Part shown: positions 12,487 to 26,755 of the stretch, piece after piece | How the letters are laid out: every line of letters starts with the position of its first letter | Numbering within the stretch: the first letter of the stretch is position 1 | Source of the DNA: Tetragonia tetragonoides | Lineage: Eukaryota; Streptophyta; Magnoliopsida; Caryophyllales; Aizoaceae | Length of the DNA stretch: 64,000 nt | Direction of reading: 5' to 3' | Assembly (NCBI GenBank): GCA_038025085.1 | Contig: CM076141.1 | Coordinates: 24,366,501-24,430,500 of the forward strand | Notes under the pieces: generated by a model | Databases searched by the model: none | What the model was told of the DNA's origin: nothing | The model's input: the letters and a program-made list of their open reading frames with translations, nothing else | Made by a program: the position numbers and the translations under genes

Positions 12487-13469
12487 TCACTTTCACCCTA
12501 CTCGTATGAGCTTTTAAAACGCGTAAGTGCATTCAAAAGCTTGAGTTGAAGCTTGTTTGTAACTGTAAACATCCTAGGTGTAGTTTCACACTTAAATGAT
12601 TGCAAACAAAGTATTGGGATGCTTTCTCTTAATAAAGAACACAAAAGAACACATATCTCTTTCACCATTCTCGTATGAGCTTTTAAAACACGTAAGTGCA
12701 TTCAAAAGCTTGAGTTGAAGCTTGTTTGTAACTGTAAACATCCTAGGTGTAGTTTCACACTCAAATGAATGCAAACAAAGTATTTGGATGCTTTCTCTTA
12801 ATATACAACACAAAAGAACACATATCTCTTTCACCATTCTCGTATGAGCTTTTAAAACGCGTAAGTGCATTCAAAAGCTTGAGTTGAAGCTTGTTTGTAA
12901 CTGTAAACATCCTAGGTGTAGTTTCACACTCAAATGAATGCAAACAAAGTATTCGGATGCTTTCTCTCAATATACAACACAAAAGAATTCAAATGTCTTT
13001 CACCCTACTCGTATGAGCTTTTAAAACGCGTAAGTGCATTCAAAAGCTTGAGTTGAAGCTTGTTTGTAACTGTAAACATCCTAGGTGTAGTTTCACACTC
13101 AAATGAATGCAAACAAAGTATTTGGATGCTTTCTCTCAATATACAACACAAAAGAACTCAAATGTCTTTCACCCTACTCGTATGAGCTTTTAAAACGCGT
13201 AAATGCATTCAAAAGCTTGAGTTGAAGCTTGTTTGTAACTATAAAAATCCTAGGTGTAGTTTCACACTCAAATGAATGCAAACAAAGTATTCGGATGCTT
13301 TCTCTCAATATACAACACAAAAGAATTCAAATGTCTTTCACCCTACTCGTATGAGCTTTTAAAACGCGTAAGTGCATTCAAAAGCTTGAGTTGAAGCTTG
13401 TTTGTAACTGTAAACATCCTAGGTGTAGTTTCACACTCAAATGAATGCAAACAAAGTATTTGGATGCTT

Positions 13470-15460
13470 TCTCTGAATATACAACACAAAAGAACTCAAA
13501 TCTCTTTCACTCTACTCGTATGAGCTTTTAAAACGCGTAAATGCATTCAAAAGCTTGAGTTGAGGCTTGTTTGTAACTGTAAACATCCTAGGTATAATTT
13601 CACACTCAAATGAATGCAAACAAAGTATTTGGATGCTTTCTCTTAATATACAACACAAAAGAACTCAAATCTCTTTCACCCTACTCGTATGAGCTTTTAA
13701 AACGCGTAAGTGCATTCAAAAGCTTGAGTTGAAGCTTGTTTGTAACTGTAAACATCCTAGGTGTAGTTTCACACTCAAATGAATGCAAACAAAGTATTTG
13801 GATGCTTTCTCTGAATATACAACACAAAAGAACTCAAATCTCTTTCACTCTACTCGTATGAGCTTTTAAAACGCGTAAATTCATTCAAAAGCTTGAGTTG
13901 AAGCTTGTTTGTAACAATAAAAATCCTAGGTGTAGTTTCACACTCAAATTAATGCAAACAAAGTATTTGGATGCCTTCTCTCAATATACAACACAAAAGA
14001 ACTCAAATGTCCTTCACCCTACTCGTATGAGCTTTTAAAACGCGTAAATGCATTCAAAAGCATGAGTTGAAGCTTGTTTGTAACTATAAAAATCCTAGGT
14101 GTAGTTTCACACTCAAATGATTGCAAACAAAGTATTTGGATGCTTTCTCTTAATATACAACACAAAAGAACACATATCTCTTTCACCCTACTCGTATGAG
14201 CTTTTAAAACGCGTAAATGCATTCAAAAGCTTGAGTTGAAGCTTGTTTGTAACTGTAAACATCCTAGGTGTAGTTTCACACTCAAATGAATGCAAACAAA
14301 GTATTTGGATGCTTTCTCTTAATATACAACACAAAAGAACTCAAATCTATTTCACCCTACTCGTATGAGCTTTTAAAACGCGTAAATGCATTCAAAACCT
14401 TGAGTTGAAGCTTGTTTGTAACTGTAAACATCCTAGGTGTAGTTTTACACTCAAATGAATGTAAACAAAGTATTGGGATGCTTTCTCTTAATATACAACA
14501 CAGAAGAACTCAAATCTCTTTCACCCTACTCGTATGAGCTTTTAAAACGCGTAAATGCATTCAAAAGCTTGAGTTGAAGCTTGTTTGTAACTGTAAACAT
14601 CCTAGGTGTAGTTTCACACTCAAATGAATGCAAACAACGTATTTGGATGCTTTCTCCTAATATACAACACAAAAGAACTCAAATCTCTTTCACTCTACTC
14701 GTATGAGCTTTTAAAACGCGTAAATGCATTCAAAAGCTTGAGTTGAAGCTTGTTTGTAACTGTAAACATCCTAGGTGTAGTTTCACACTCAAATGATTGC
14801 AAACAAAGTATTTGGATGATTTCTCTTAATATACAACACAAAAGAACTCAAATCTCTTTCACCCTACTCGTATGAGCTTTTAAAACGCATAAATGCATTC
14901 AAAAGCTTGAGTTGAAGCTTGTTTGTAACTGTAAACATCCTAGGTGTAGTTTCACACTCAAATGAATGCAAACAAAGTATTTGGATGCTTTCTCTTAATA
15001 TACAACACAAAAGAACTCAAATCTATTTCACCCTACTCGTATGAGCTTTTAAAACGCGTAAATGCATTCAAAACCTTGAGTTGAAGCTTGTTTGTAACTG
15101 TAAACATCCTAGGTGTAGTTTTACACTCAAATGAATGTAAACAAAGTATTGGGATGCTTTCTCTTAATATACAACACAGAAGAACTCAAATCTCTTTCAC
15201 CCTACTCGTATGAGCTTTTAAAACGCGTAAATGCATTCAAAAGCTTGAGTTGAAGCTTGTTTGTAACTGTAAACATCCTAGGTGTAGTTTCACACTCAAA
15301 TGAATGCAAACAACGTATTTGGATGCTTTCTCCTAATATACAACACAAAAGAACTCAAATCTCTTTCACTCTACTCGTATGAGCTTTTAAAACGCGTAAA
15401 TGCATTCAAAAGCTTGAGTTGAAGCTTGTTTGTAACTGTAAACATCCTAGGTGTAGTTTC
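13470..15460 (+). repeat. Long-range block, copy 3 (shortened)
   Basis: Aligns to about 8400-10,390 at offset 5068, with the type D monomers at about 14,440 and 15,117 where copy 2 predicts them. The match breaks just before the second B pair at 15,529. It carries private changes such as GATGCCTTCTC near 13,972. Confidence 0.75.
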
Positions 15461-15528
15461 ACACTCAAATGATTGCAAACAAAGTATTTGGATGCTTTCT
15501 CTTAATATACAACACAAAAGAACTCAAT

Positions 15529-15866
15529 TTCTATAACCCTAGTCGTAAGAGCTGTTAAAACGCGTAAATTCATTATACAACTTGAGTTGAAGCTTGTTTG
15601 TACTTGTAAACATCCTAGGTGTAGTTTCACACTCAAATGATTGCAAACAAAGTATTTGGATGCTTTCTCTTAATATACAACACACAAAAGAACTCAATTT
15701 CTATCACCCTAGTCGTAAGAGCTGTTAAAACGCGTAAATTCATTATACAACTTGAGTTGAAGCTTGTTTGTACTTGTAAACATCCTAGGTGTAGTTTCAC
15801 ACTCAAATGAATGCAAGCAAAGTATTTGAATGCTTTCTCTTAATATACAACACAAAAGAACTCAAA
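15529..15866 (+). repeat. Type B monomer pair
   Basis: B1 starts at 15529 and B2 at 15699, 170 bp apart, because B2 now carries the extra AC (CAACACACAAAAG). The next monomer has the linked GCAAGCAAAG and TTTGAATGC changes that follow B2 in most later copies. Confidence 0.9.
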
Positions 15867-16619
15867 TCACTTTCACCCTACTCGTATGAGCTTTTAAAAC
15901 GCGTAAATACATTCAAAAGCTTGAGTTGAAGCTTGTTTGTAACTGTAAACATCCTAGGTATAATTTCACACTCAAATGAATGCAAACAAAGTATTTGGAT
16001 GCTTTCTCTTAATATACAACACAAAAGAACTCAAATCTCTTTCACCCTTCTCGTATGAGCTTTTAAAACGCGTAAGTGCATTCAAAAGCTTGAGTTGAAG
16101 CTTGTTTGTAACTGTAAACATCCTAGGTGTAGTTTCACACTTAAATGATTGCAAACAAAGTATTGGGATGCTTTCTCTTAATATACAACACAAAAGAACA
16201 CATATCTCTTTCACCATTCTCGTATGAGCTTTTAAAACGCGTAAGTGCATTCAAAAGCTTGAGTTGAAGCTTGTTTGTAACTGTAAACATCCTAGGTGTA
16301 GTTTCACACTCAAATAAATGCAAACAAAGTATTTGGATGCTTTCTCTCAATATACAACACAAAAGAACTCAAATGTCTTTCACCCTACTCGTATGAGCTT
16401 TTAAAACGTGTAAATGCATTCAAAAGCTTGAGTTGAAGCTTGTTTGTAACTATAAAAATCCTAGGTGTAGTTTCACACTCAAATGAATGCAAACAAAGTA
16501 TTTGGATGCTTTCTCTCAATATACAACACAAAAGAACTCAAATGTCTTTCACCCTACTCGTATGAGCTTTTAAAACGCGTAAGTGCATTCAAAAGCTTGA
16601 GTTGAAGCTTGTTTGTAAC

Positions 16620-18330
16620 TGTAAACATCCTAGGTGTAGTTTCACAGTCAAATGAATGCAAACAAAGTATTTGGATGCTTTCTCTGAATATACAACACAA
16701 AAGAACTCAAATCTCTTTCACTCTACTCGTATGAGCTTTTAAAACGCGTAAATGCATTCAAAAGCTTGAGTTGAAGCTTGTTTGTAACTGTAAACATCCT
16801 AGGTATAATTTCACACTCAAATGAATGCAAACAAAGTATTTGGATGCTTTCTCTTAATATACAACACAAAAGAACTCAAATCTCTTTCACCCTTCTCGTA
16901 TGAGCTTTTAAAACGCGTAAGTGCATTCAAAAGCTTGAGTTGAAGCTTGTTTGTAACTGTAAACATCCTAGGTGTAGTTTCACACTCAAATGAATGCAAA
17001 CAAAGTATTTGGATGCTTTCTCTGAATATACAACACAAAAGAACTCAAATCTCTTTCACTCTACTCGTATGAGCTTTTAAAACGCGTAAATTCATTCAAA
17101 AGCTTGAGTTGAAGCTTGTTTGTAACAATAAAAATCCTAGGTGTAGTTTCACACTCAAATTAATGCAAACAAAGTATTTGGATGCTTTCTCTCAATATAC
17201 AACACAAAAGAACTCAAATGTCTTTCACCCTACTCGTATGAGCTTTTAAAACGCGTAAATGCATTCAAAAGCATGAGTTGAAGCTTGTTTGTAACTATAA
17301 AAATCCTAGGTGTAGTTTCACACTCAAATGATTGCAAACAAAGTATTTGGATGCTTTCTCTTAATATACAACACAAAAGAACACATATCTCTTTCACCCT
17401 ACTCGTATGAGCTTTTAAAACGCGTAAATGCATTCAAAAGCTTGAGTTGAAGCTTGTTTGTAACTGTAAACATCCTAGGTGTAGTTTCACACTCAAATGA
17501 ATGCAAACAAAGTATTTGGATGCTTTCTCTTAATATACAACACAAAAGAACTCAAATCTATTTCACCCTACTCGTATGAGCTTTTAAAACGCGTAAATGC
17601 ATTCAAAACCTTGAGTTGAAGCTTGTTTGTAACTGTCAACATCCTAGGTGTAGTTTTACACTCAAATGAATGTAAACAAAGTATTGGGATGCTTTCTCTT
17701 AATATACAACACAGAAGAACTCAAATCTCTTTCACCCTACTCGTATGAGCTTTTAAAACGCGTAAATGCATTCAAAAGCTTGAGTTGAAGCTTGTTTGTA
17801 ACTGTAAACATCCTAGGTGTAGTTTCACACTCAAATGAATGCAAACAACGTATTTGGATGCTTTCTCCTAATATACAACACAAAAGAACTCAAATCTCTT
17901 TCACTCTACTCGTATGAGCTTTTAAAACGCGTAAATGCATTCAAAAGCTTGAGTTGAAGCTTGTTTGTAACTGTAAACATCCTAGGTGTAGTTTCACACT
18001 CAAATGATTGCAAACAAAGTATTTGGATGATTTCTCTTAATATACAACACAAAAGAACTCAAATCTCTTTCACCCTACTCGTATGAGCTTTTAAAACGCA
18101 TAAATGCATTCAAAAGCTTGAGTTGAAGCTTGTTTGTAACTGTAAACATCCTAGGTGTAGTTTCACACTCAAATGAATGCAAACAAAGTATTTGGATGCT
18201 TTCTCTTAATATACAACACAAAAGAACTCAAATCTATTTCACCCTACTCGTATGAGCTTTTAAAACGCGTAAATGCATTCAAAACCTTGAGTTGAAGCTT
18301 GTTTGTAACTGTAAACATCCTAGGTGTAGT
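16620..18330 (+). repeat. Long-range block, copy 4 (shortened)
   Basis: Aligns to about 8340-10,049 at offset 8279, and to copy 3 at offset 3211 (19 monomers) around the AAAAGCATGAGTTG monomer. The match ends near 18,330, where copy 2 has a type D monomer and this copy has a CAACGTATTT monomer. A private A-to-C change gives CTGTCAACATCC near 17,636. Confidence 0.75.
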
Positions 18331-20429
18331 TTCACACTCAAATGAATGCAAACAACGTATTTGGATGCTTTCTCCAAATATACAACACAAAAGAACTCAA
18401 ATCTCTTTCACTCTACTCGTATGAGCTTTTAAAACGCGTAAATGCATTCAAAAGCTTGAGTTGAAGCTTGTTTGTAACTGTAAACATCCTAGGTGTAGTT
18501 TCACACTCAAATGATTGCAAACAAAGTATTTGGATGATTTCTCTTAATATACAACACAAAAGAACTCAAATCTCTTTCACCCTACTCGTATGAGCTTTTA
18601 AAACGCATAAATGCATTCAAAAGCTTGAGTTGAAGCTTGTTTGTAACTGTAAACATCCTAGGTGTAGTTTCACACTCAAATGAATGCAAACAACGTATTT
18701 GGATGCTTTCTCCTAATATACAACACAAAAGAACTCAAATCTCTTTCACTCTACTCGTATGAGCTTTTAAAACGCGTAAGTGCATTCAAAAGCTTGAGTT
18801 GAAGCTTGTTTGTAACTGTAAACATCCTAGGTGTAGTTTCACACTTAAATGATTGCAAACAAAGTATTGGGATGCTTTCTCTTAATAAAGAACACAAAAG
18901 AACACATATCTCTTTCACCATTCTCGTATGAGCTTTTAAAACGCGTAAGTGCATTCAAAAGCTTGAGTTGAAGCTTGTTTGTAACTGTAAACATCCTAGG
19001 TGTAGTTTCACACTCAAATGAATGCAAACAAAGTATTTGGATGCTTTCTCTCAATATACAACACAAAAGAACTCAAATGTCTTTCACCCTACTCGTATGA
19101 GCTTTTAAAACGCGTAAATGCATTCAAAAGCTTGAGTTGAAGCTTGTTTGTAACTATAAAAATCCTAGGTGTAGTTTCACACTCAAATGAATGCAAACAA
19201 AGTATTCGGATGCTTTCTCTCAATATACAACACAAAAGAATTCAAATGTCTTTCACCCTACTCGTATGAGCTTTTAAAACGCGTAAGTGCATTCAAAAGC
19301 TTGAGTTGAAGCTTGTTTGTAACTGTAAACATCCTAGGTGTAGTTTCACACTCAAATGAATGCAAACAAAGTATTTGGATGCTTTCTCTGAATATACAAC
19401 ACAAAAGAACTCAAATCTCTTTCACTCTACTCGTATGAGCTTTTAAAACGCGTAAATGCATTCAAAAGCTTGAGTTGAGGCTTGTTTGTAACTGTAAACA
19501 TCCTAGGTATAATTTCACACTCAAATGAATGCAAACAAAGTATTTGGATGCTTTCTCTTAATATACAACACAAAAGAACTCAAATCTCTTTCACCCTACT
19601 CGTATGAGCTTTTAAAACGCGTAAGTGCATTCAAAAGCTTGAGTTGAAGCTTGTTTGTAACTGTAAACATCCTAGGTGTAGTTTCACACTCAAATGAATG
19701 CAAACAAAGTATTTGGATGCTTTCTCTGAATATACAACACAAAAGAACTCAAATCTCTTTCACTCTACTCGTATGAGCTTTTAAAACGCGTAAATGCATT
19801 CAAAAGCTTGAGTTGAAGCTTGTTTGTAACTGTAAACATCCTAGGTATAATTTCACACTCAAATGAATGCAAACAAAGAATTTGGATGCTTTCTCTTAAT
19901 ATACAACACAAAAGAACTCAAATCACTTTCACCCTACTCGTATGAGCTTTTAAAACGCGTAAATGCATTCAAAAGCATGAGATGAAGCTTGTTTGTAACT
20001 GTAAACATCCTAGGTGTAGTTTCACACTCAAATGATTGCAAACAAAGTATTTGGATGATTTCTCTTGATATACAACACAAAAGAACTCAAATCTCTTTCA
20101 CCCTACTCGTATGAGCTTTTAAAACGCGTAAATGCATTCAAAAGCTTGAGTTGAAACTTGTTTGTAACTGTAAACATCCTAGGTATAGTTTCACACTCAA
20201 ATGAATGCAAACAAAGTATTTGGATGCTTTCTCTTAATATACAACACAAAAGAACTCAAATCTCTTTCACCCTACTCGTATGAGCTTTTAAAACGCGTAA
20301 ATGCATTCAAAAGCTTGAGTTGAAGCTTGTTTGTAACTGTAAACATCCTAGGTGTAGTTTCACACTCAAATGATTGCAAACAAAGTATTTGGATGCTTTC
20401 TCTTAATATACAACACAAAAGAACTCAAT

Positions 20430-20766
20430 TTCTATAACCCTAGTCGTAAGAGCTGTTAAAACGCGTAAATTCATTATACAACTTGAGTTGAAGCTTGTTT
20501 GTACTTGTAAACATCCTAGGTGTAGTTTCACACTCAAATGATTGCAAACAAAGTATTTGGATGCTTTCTCTTAATATACAACACACAAAAGAACTCAATT
20601 TCTATCACCCTAGTCGTAAGAGCTGTTAAAACGCGTAAATTCATTATACAACTTGAGTTGAAGCTTGTTTGTACTTGTAAACATCCTAGGTGTAGTTTCA
20701 CACTCAAATGAATGCAACAAAGTATTTGAATGCTTTCTCTTAATATACAACACAAAAGAACTCAAA
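20430..20766 (+). repeat. Type B monomer pair with 1-bp deletion in the next spacer
   Basis: B1 starts at 20430 and B2, with the extra AC, at 20600. The following spacer reads GCAACAAAG near 20717 instead of GCAAGCAAAG, a private single-base deletion. That deletion shifts the chance reading frame on the minus strand and explains why the frame at 20534-20755 looks different from its relatives. Confidence 0.88.
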
Positions 20767-21440
20767 TCACTTTCACCCTACTCGTATGAGGTTTTAAAAC
20801 GCGTAAATACATTCAAAAGCTTGAGTTGAAGCTTGTTTGTAACTGTAAACATCCTAGGTGTAGTTTCACAGTCAAATGATTGCACACAAAGTATTTGGAT
20901 GCTTTCTCTTAATATACAACACAAAAGAAGTCAATTTCTATCACCCTAGTCGTAAGAGCTGTCAAAACGCGTAAATTCATTCAACAGCTTGAGTTGAAGC
21001 TTGTTTGTACTTGTAAACATCCTAGGTGTAGTTTCACACTCAAATGAATGCAAACAACGTATTTGGATGCTTTCTCTTAATATACAACACAAAAGAACTC
21101 AAATCACTTTCACCCTACTCGTATAAGCTTTTAAAACGCGTAAATACATTCAAAAGCTTGAGTTGAAGCTTGTTTGTAACTGTAAACATCCTAGGTGTAG
21201 TTTCACAGTCAAATGATTGCACACAAAGTATTTGGATGCTTTCTCTTAACATACAACACAAAAGAAGTCAATTTCTATCACCCTAGTCGTAAGAGCTGTC
21301 AAAACGCGTAAATTCATTCAACAGCTTGAGTTGAAGCTTATTTGTACTTGTAAACATCCTAGGTGTAGTTTCACACTCAAATGAATGCAAACAAAGTATT
21401 TGGATGCTCTCTCTTAATATACAACACAGAAGAACTCAAA
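20767..21440 (+). repeat. Alternating type A and type C monomers
   Basis: Type C monomers start their diverged half at 20936 and 21273 (TTCTATCACC). Markers are GAAGTCAATTTC, AGAGCTGTCAAAAC, TTCAACAGCTTGAG and GTACTTGTAAAC. Like B1 they are 168 bp. The A monomers before them carry TCACAGTCAAATGATTGCAC. This A-C alternation is the second half of the HOR core that becomes regular after 27 kb. A third isolated C lies at 22,624, with a private G (GTCGATTTC). Confidence 0.85.
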
Positions 21441-22699
21441 TCTCTTTCACCCTACTCGTATGAGCTTTTAAAACGCGTAAATGCATTCAAAAGCTTGAGT
21501 TGAAGCTTGTTTGTAACTGTAAACATCCTAGGTGTAGTTTCACACTCAAATGAATGCAAACAACGTATTTGGATGCTTTCTCCTAATATACAACACAAAA
21601 GAACTCAAATCTCTTTCACTCTACTCGTATGAGCTTTTAAAACGCGTAAATGCATTCAAAAGCTTGAGTTGAAACTTGTTTGTAACTGTAAACATCCTAG
21701 GTATAGTTTCACACTCAAATGAATGCAAACAAAGTATTTGGATGCTTTCTCTGAATATACAACACAAAAGAACTCAAATCTCTTTCACCCTTCTCGTATG
21801 AGCTTTTAAAACGCGTAAGTGCATTCAAAAGCTTGAGTTGAAGCTTGTTTGTAACTGTAAACATCCTAGGTGTAGTTTCACACTCAAATGAATGCAAACA
21901 AAGTATTTGGATGCTTTCTCTGAATATACAACACAAAAGAACTCAAATCACTTTCACCCTACTCGTATGAGCTTTTAAAACGCGTAAATGCATTCAAAAG
22001 CATGAGATGAAGCTTGTTTGTAACTGTAAACATCCTAGGTATAATTTCACACTCAAATTAATGCAAACAAAGTATTTGGATGCTTTCTCTTAATATACAA
22101 CACAAAAGAACTCAAATCACTTTCACCCTACTCGTATGAGCTTTTAAAACGCGTAAATGCATTCAAAAGCATGAGATGAAGCTTGTTTGTAACTGTAAAC
22201 ATCCTAGGTGTAGTTTCACACTCAAATGATTGCAAACAAAGTATTTGGATGATTTCTCTTAATATACAACACAAAAGAACTCAAATCTCTTTCACCCTAC
22301 TCGTATGAGCTTTTAAAACGCGTAAATGCATTCAAAAGCTTGAGTTGGAACTTGTTTGTAACTGTAAACATCCTAGGTATAGTTTCACACTCAAATGAAT
22401 GCAAACAAAGTATTTGGATGCTTTCTCTTAATATACAACACAAAAGAACTCAAATCTCTTTCACCCTACTCGTATGAGCTTTTAAAACGCGTAAATACAT
22501 TCAAAAGCTTGAGTTGAAGCTTGTTTGTAACTGTAAACATCCTAGGTGTAGTTTCACAGTCAAATGATTGCACACAAAGTATTTGGATGCTTTCTCTTAA
22601 TATACAACACAAAAGAAGTCGATTTCTATCACCCTAGTCGTAAGAGCTGTCAAAACGCGTAAATTCATTCAACAGCTTGAGTTGAAGCTTATTTGTACT

Positions 22700-24727
22700 T
22701 GTAAACATCCTAGGTGTAGTTTCACACTCAAATAAATGCAAACAAAGTATTTGGATGCTCTCTCTTAATATACAAAAGAAAAGAACTCAAATCTCTTTCA
22801 CCCTACTCGTATGAGCTTTTAAAACGCGTAAATACATTCAAAAGCTTGAGTTGAAGCTTGTTTGTACTTTTAAACATCCTAGGTATAGTTTCACATTCAA
22901 ATGAATGCAAACAACGTATTTGGATTCTTTCTCTTAATATATACCACAAAAGTACTCAAATCTCTTTCACCCTACTCGTATGAGCTTTTAAAACGCGTAA
23001 ATGCATTCAAAAGCTTGAGTTGAAGCTTGTTTGTAACTGTAAACATCCTAGGTATAATTTCACACTCAAATGAATGCAAACAAAGTATTTGGATGCTTTC
23101 TCTGAATATACAACACAAAAGAACTCAAATCTCTTTCACTCTACACGTATGAGCTTTTAAAACGCGTAAATGCATTCAAAAGCTTGAGTTGAAACTTGTT
23201 TGTAACTGTAAACATCCTAGGTATAGTTTCACACTCAAATGAATGCAAACAAAGTATTTGGATGCTTTCTCTGAATATACAACACAAAAGAACTCAAATC
23301 TCTTTCACCCTTCTCGTATGAGCTTTTAAAACGCGTAAGTGCATTCAAAACCTTGAGTTGAAGCTTGTTTGTAACTGTAAACATCCTAGGTGTAGTTTCA
23401 CACTCAAATGAATGCAAACAAAGTATTTGGATGCTTTCTCTGAATATACAACACAAAAGAACTCAAATCACTTTCACCCTACTCGTATGAGCTTTTAAAA
23501 CGCGTAAATGCATTCAAAAGCTTGAGTTGAAGCTTGTTTGTAACTATAAAAATCCTAGGTGTAGTTTCACACTCAAATGATTGCAAACAAAGTATTTGGA
23601 TGCTTTCTCTTAATATACAACACAAAAGAACACATATCTCTTTCACCCTACTCGTATGAGCTTTTAAAACGCGTAAATGCATTCAAAAGCTTGAGTTGAA
23701 GCTTGTTTGTAACTGTAAACATCCTAGGTGTAGTTTCACACTCAAATGAATGCAAACAAAGTATTTGGATGCTTTCTCTTAATATACAACACAAAAGAAC
23801 TCAAATCTATTTCACCCTACTCGTATGAGCTTTTAAAACGCGTAAATGCATTCAAAACCTTGAGTTGAAGCTTGTTTGTAACTGTAAACATCCTAGGTGT
23901 AGTTTTACACTCAAATGAATGTAAACAAAGTATTGGGATGCTTTCTCTTAATATACAACACAGAAGAACTCAAATCTCTTTCACCCTACTCGTATGAGCT
24001 TTTAAAACGCGTAAATGCATTCAAAAGCTTGAGTTGAAGCTTGTTTGTAACTGTAAACATCCTAGGTGTAGTTTCACACTCAAATGAATGCAAACAACGT
24101 ATTTGGATGCTTTCTCCTAATATACAACACAAAAGAACTCAAATCTCTTTCACTCTACTCGTATGAGCTTTTAAAACGCGTAAATGCATTCAAAAGCTTG
24201 AGTTGAAGCTTGTTTGTAACTGTAAACATCCTAGGTGTAGTTTCACACTCAAATGATTGCAAACAAAGTATTTGGATGATTTCTCTTAATATACAACACA
24301 AAAGAACTCAAATCTCTTTCACCCTACTCGTATGAGCTTTTAAAACGCATAAATGCATTCAAAAGCTTGAGTTGAAGCTTGTTTGTAACTGTAAACATCC
24401 TAGGTGTAGTTTCACACTCAAATGAATGCAAACAAAGTATTTGGATGCTTTCTCTTAATATACAACACAAAAGAACTCAAATCTATTTCAACCTACTCGT
24501 ATAAGCTTTTAAAACGCGTAAATGCATTCAAAACCTTGAGTTGAAGCTTGTTTGTAACTGTAAACATCCTAGGTGTAGTTTTACACTCAAATGAATGCAA
24601 ACAAAGTATTGGGATGCTTTCTCTTAATATACAACACAGAAGAACTCAAATCTCTTTCACCCTACTCGTATGAGCTTTTAAAACGCGTAAATGCATTCAA
24701 AAGCTTGAGTTGAAGCTTGTTTGTAAC
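22700..24727 (+). repeat. 12-monomer tandem unit, copy 1 (2028 bp)
   Basis: Begins with a monomer holding AAATAAATGC, GATGCTCTCTC and TACAAAAGAAAAG, and repeats at 24,728 at offset 2028. Private differences include GGATTCTTTC near 22,925 (GGATGCTTTC in copy 2) and TTCAACCTAC near 24,490 (TTCACCCTAC in copy 2). This 12-mer differs in composition from the 12-mer at 2.85-7.7 kb. Confidence 0.85.
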
Positions 24728-26755
24728 TGTAAACATCCTAGGTGTAGTTTCACACTCAAATAAATGCAAACAAAGTATTTGGATGCTCTCTCTTAATATA
24801 CAAAAGAAAAGAACTCAAATCTCTTTCACCCTACTCGTATGAGCTTTTAAAACGCGTAAATACATTCAAAAGCTTGAGTTGAAGCTTGTTTGTACTTTTA
24901 AACATCCTAGGTATAGTTTCACATTCAAATGAATGCAAACAACGTATTTGGATGCTTTCTCTTAATATATACCACAAAAGTACTCAAATCTCTTTCACCC
25001 TACTCGTATGAGCTTTTAAAACGCGTAAATGCATTCAAAAGCTTGAGTTGAAGCTTGTTTGTAACTGTAAACATCCTAGGTATAATTTCACACTCAAATG
25101 AATGCAAACAAAGTATTTGGATGCTTTCTCTGAATATACAACACAAAAGAACTCAAATCTCTTTCACTCTACACGTATGAGCTTTTAAAACGCGTAAATG
25201 CATTCAAAAGCTTGAGTTGAAACTTGTTTGTAACTGTAAACATCCTAGGTATAGTTTCACACTCAAATGAATGCAAACAAAGTATTTGGATGCTTTCTCT
25301 GAATATACAACACAAAAGAACTCAAATCTCTTTCACCCTTCTCGTATGAGCTTTTAAAACGCGTAAGTGCATTCAAAACCTTGAGTTGAAGCTTGTTTGT
25401 AACTGTAAACATCCTAGGTGTAGTTTCACACTCAAATGAATGCAAACAAAGTATTTGGATGCTTTCTCTGAATATACAACACAAAAGAACTCAAATCACT
25501 TTCACCCTACTCGTATGAGCTTTTAAAACGCGTAAATGCATTCAAAAGCTTGAGTTGAAGCTTGTTTGTAACTATAAAAATCCTAGGTGTAGTTTCACAC
25601 TCAAATGATTGCAAACAAAGTATTTGGATGCTTTCTCTTAATATACAACACAAAAGAACACATATCTCTTTCACCCTACTCGTATGAGCTTTTAAAACGC
25701 GTAAATGCATTCAAAAGCTTGAGTTGAAGCTTGTTTGTAACTGTAAACATCCTAGGTGTAGTTTCACACTCAAATGAATGCAAACAAAGTATTTGGATGC
25801 TTTCTCTTAATATACAACACAAAAGAACTCAAATCTATTTCACCCTACTCGTATGAGCTTTTAAAACGCGTAAATGCATTCAAAACCTTGAGTTGAAGCT
25901 TGTTTGTAACTGTAAACATCCTAGGTGTAGTTTTACACTCAAATGAATGTAAACAAAGTATTGGGATGCTTTCTCTTAATATACAACACAGAAGAACTCA
26001 AATCTCTTTCACCCTACTCGTATGAGCTTTTAAAACGCGTAAATGCATTCAAAAGCTTGAGTTGAAGCTTGTTTGTAACTGTAAACATCCTAGGTGTAGT
26101 TTCACACTCAAATGAATGCAAACAACGTATTTGGATGCTTTCTCCTAATATACAACACAAAAGAACTCAAATCTCTTTCACTCTACTCGTATGAGCTTTT
26201 AAAACGCGTAAATGCATTCAAAAGCTTGAGTTGAAGCTTGTTTGTAACTGTAAACATCCTAGGTGTAGTTTCACACTCAAATGATTGCAAACAAAGTATT
26301 TGGATGATTTCTCTTAATATACAACACAAAAGAACTCAAATCTCTTTCACCCTACTCGTATGAGCTTTTAAAACGCATAAATGCATTCAAAAGCTTGAGT
26401 TGAAGCTTGTTTGTAACTGTAAACATCCTAGGTGTAGTTTCACACTCAAATGAATGCAAACAAAGTATTTGGATGCTTTCTCTTAATATACAACACAAAA
26501 GAACTCAAATCTATTTCACCCTACTCGTATAAGCTTTTAAAACGCGTAAATGCATTCAAAACCTTGAGTTGAAGCTTGTTTGTAACTGTAAACATCCTAG
26601 GTGTAGTTTTACACTCAAATGAATGTAAACAAAGTATTGGGATGCTTTCTCTTAATATACAACACAGAAGAACTCAAATCTCTTTCACCCTACTCGTATG
26701 AGCTTTTAAAACGCGTAAATGCATTCAAAAGCTTGAGTTGAAGCTTGTTTGTAAC
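24728..26755 (+). repeat. 12-monomer tandem unit, copy 2 (2028 bp)
   Basis: Directly follows its twin and is nearly identical to it, ending where the array changes sub-variant near 26,785. It shares with copy 1 the rare ACACGTATGAG change (23,143 and 25,171) and the AAAACCTTGAG monomers. The adjacency and shared rare changes point to a recent unequal exchange. Confidence 0.85.
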
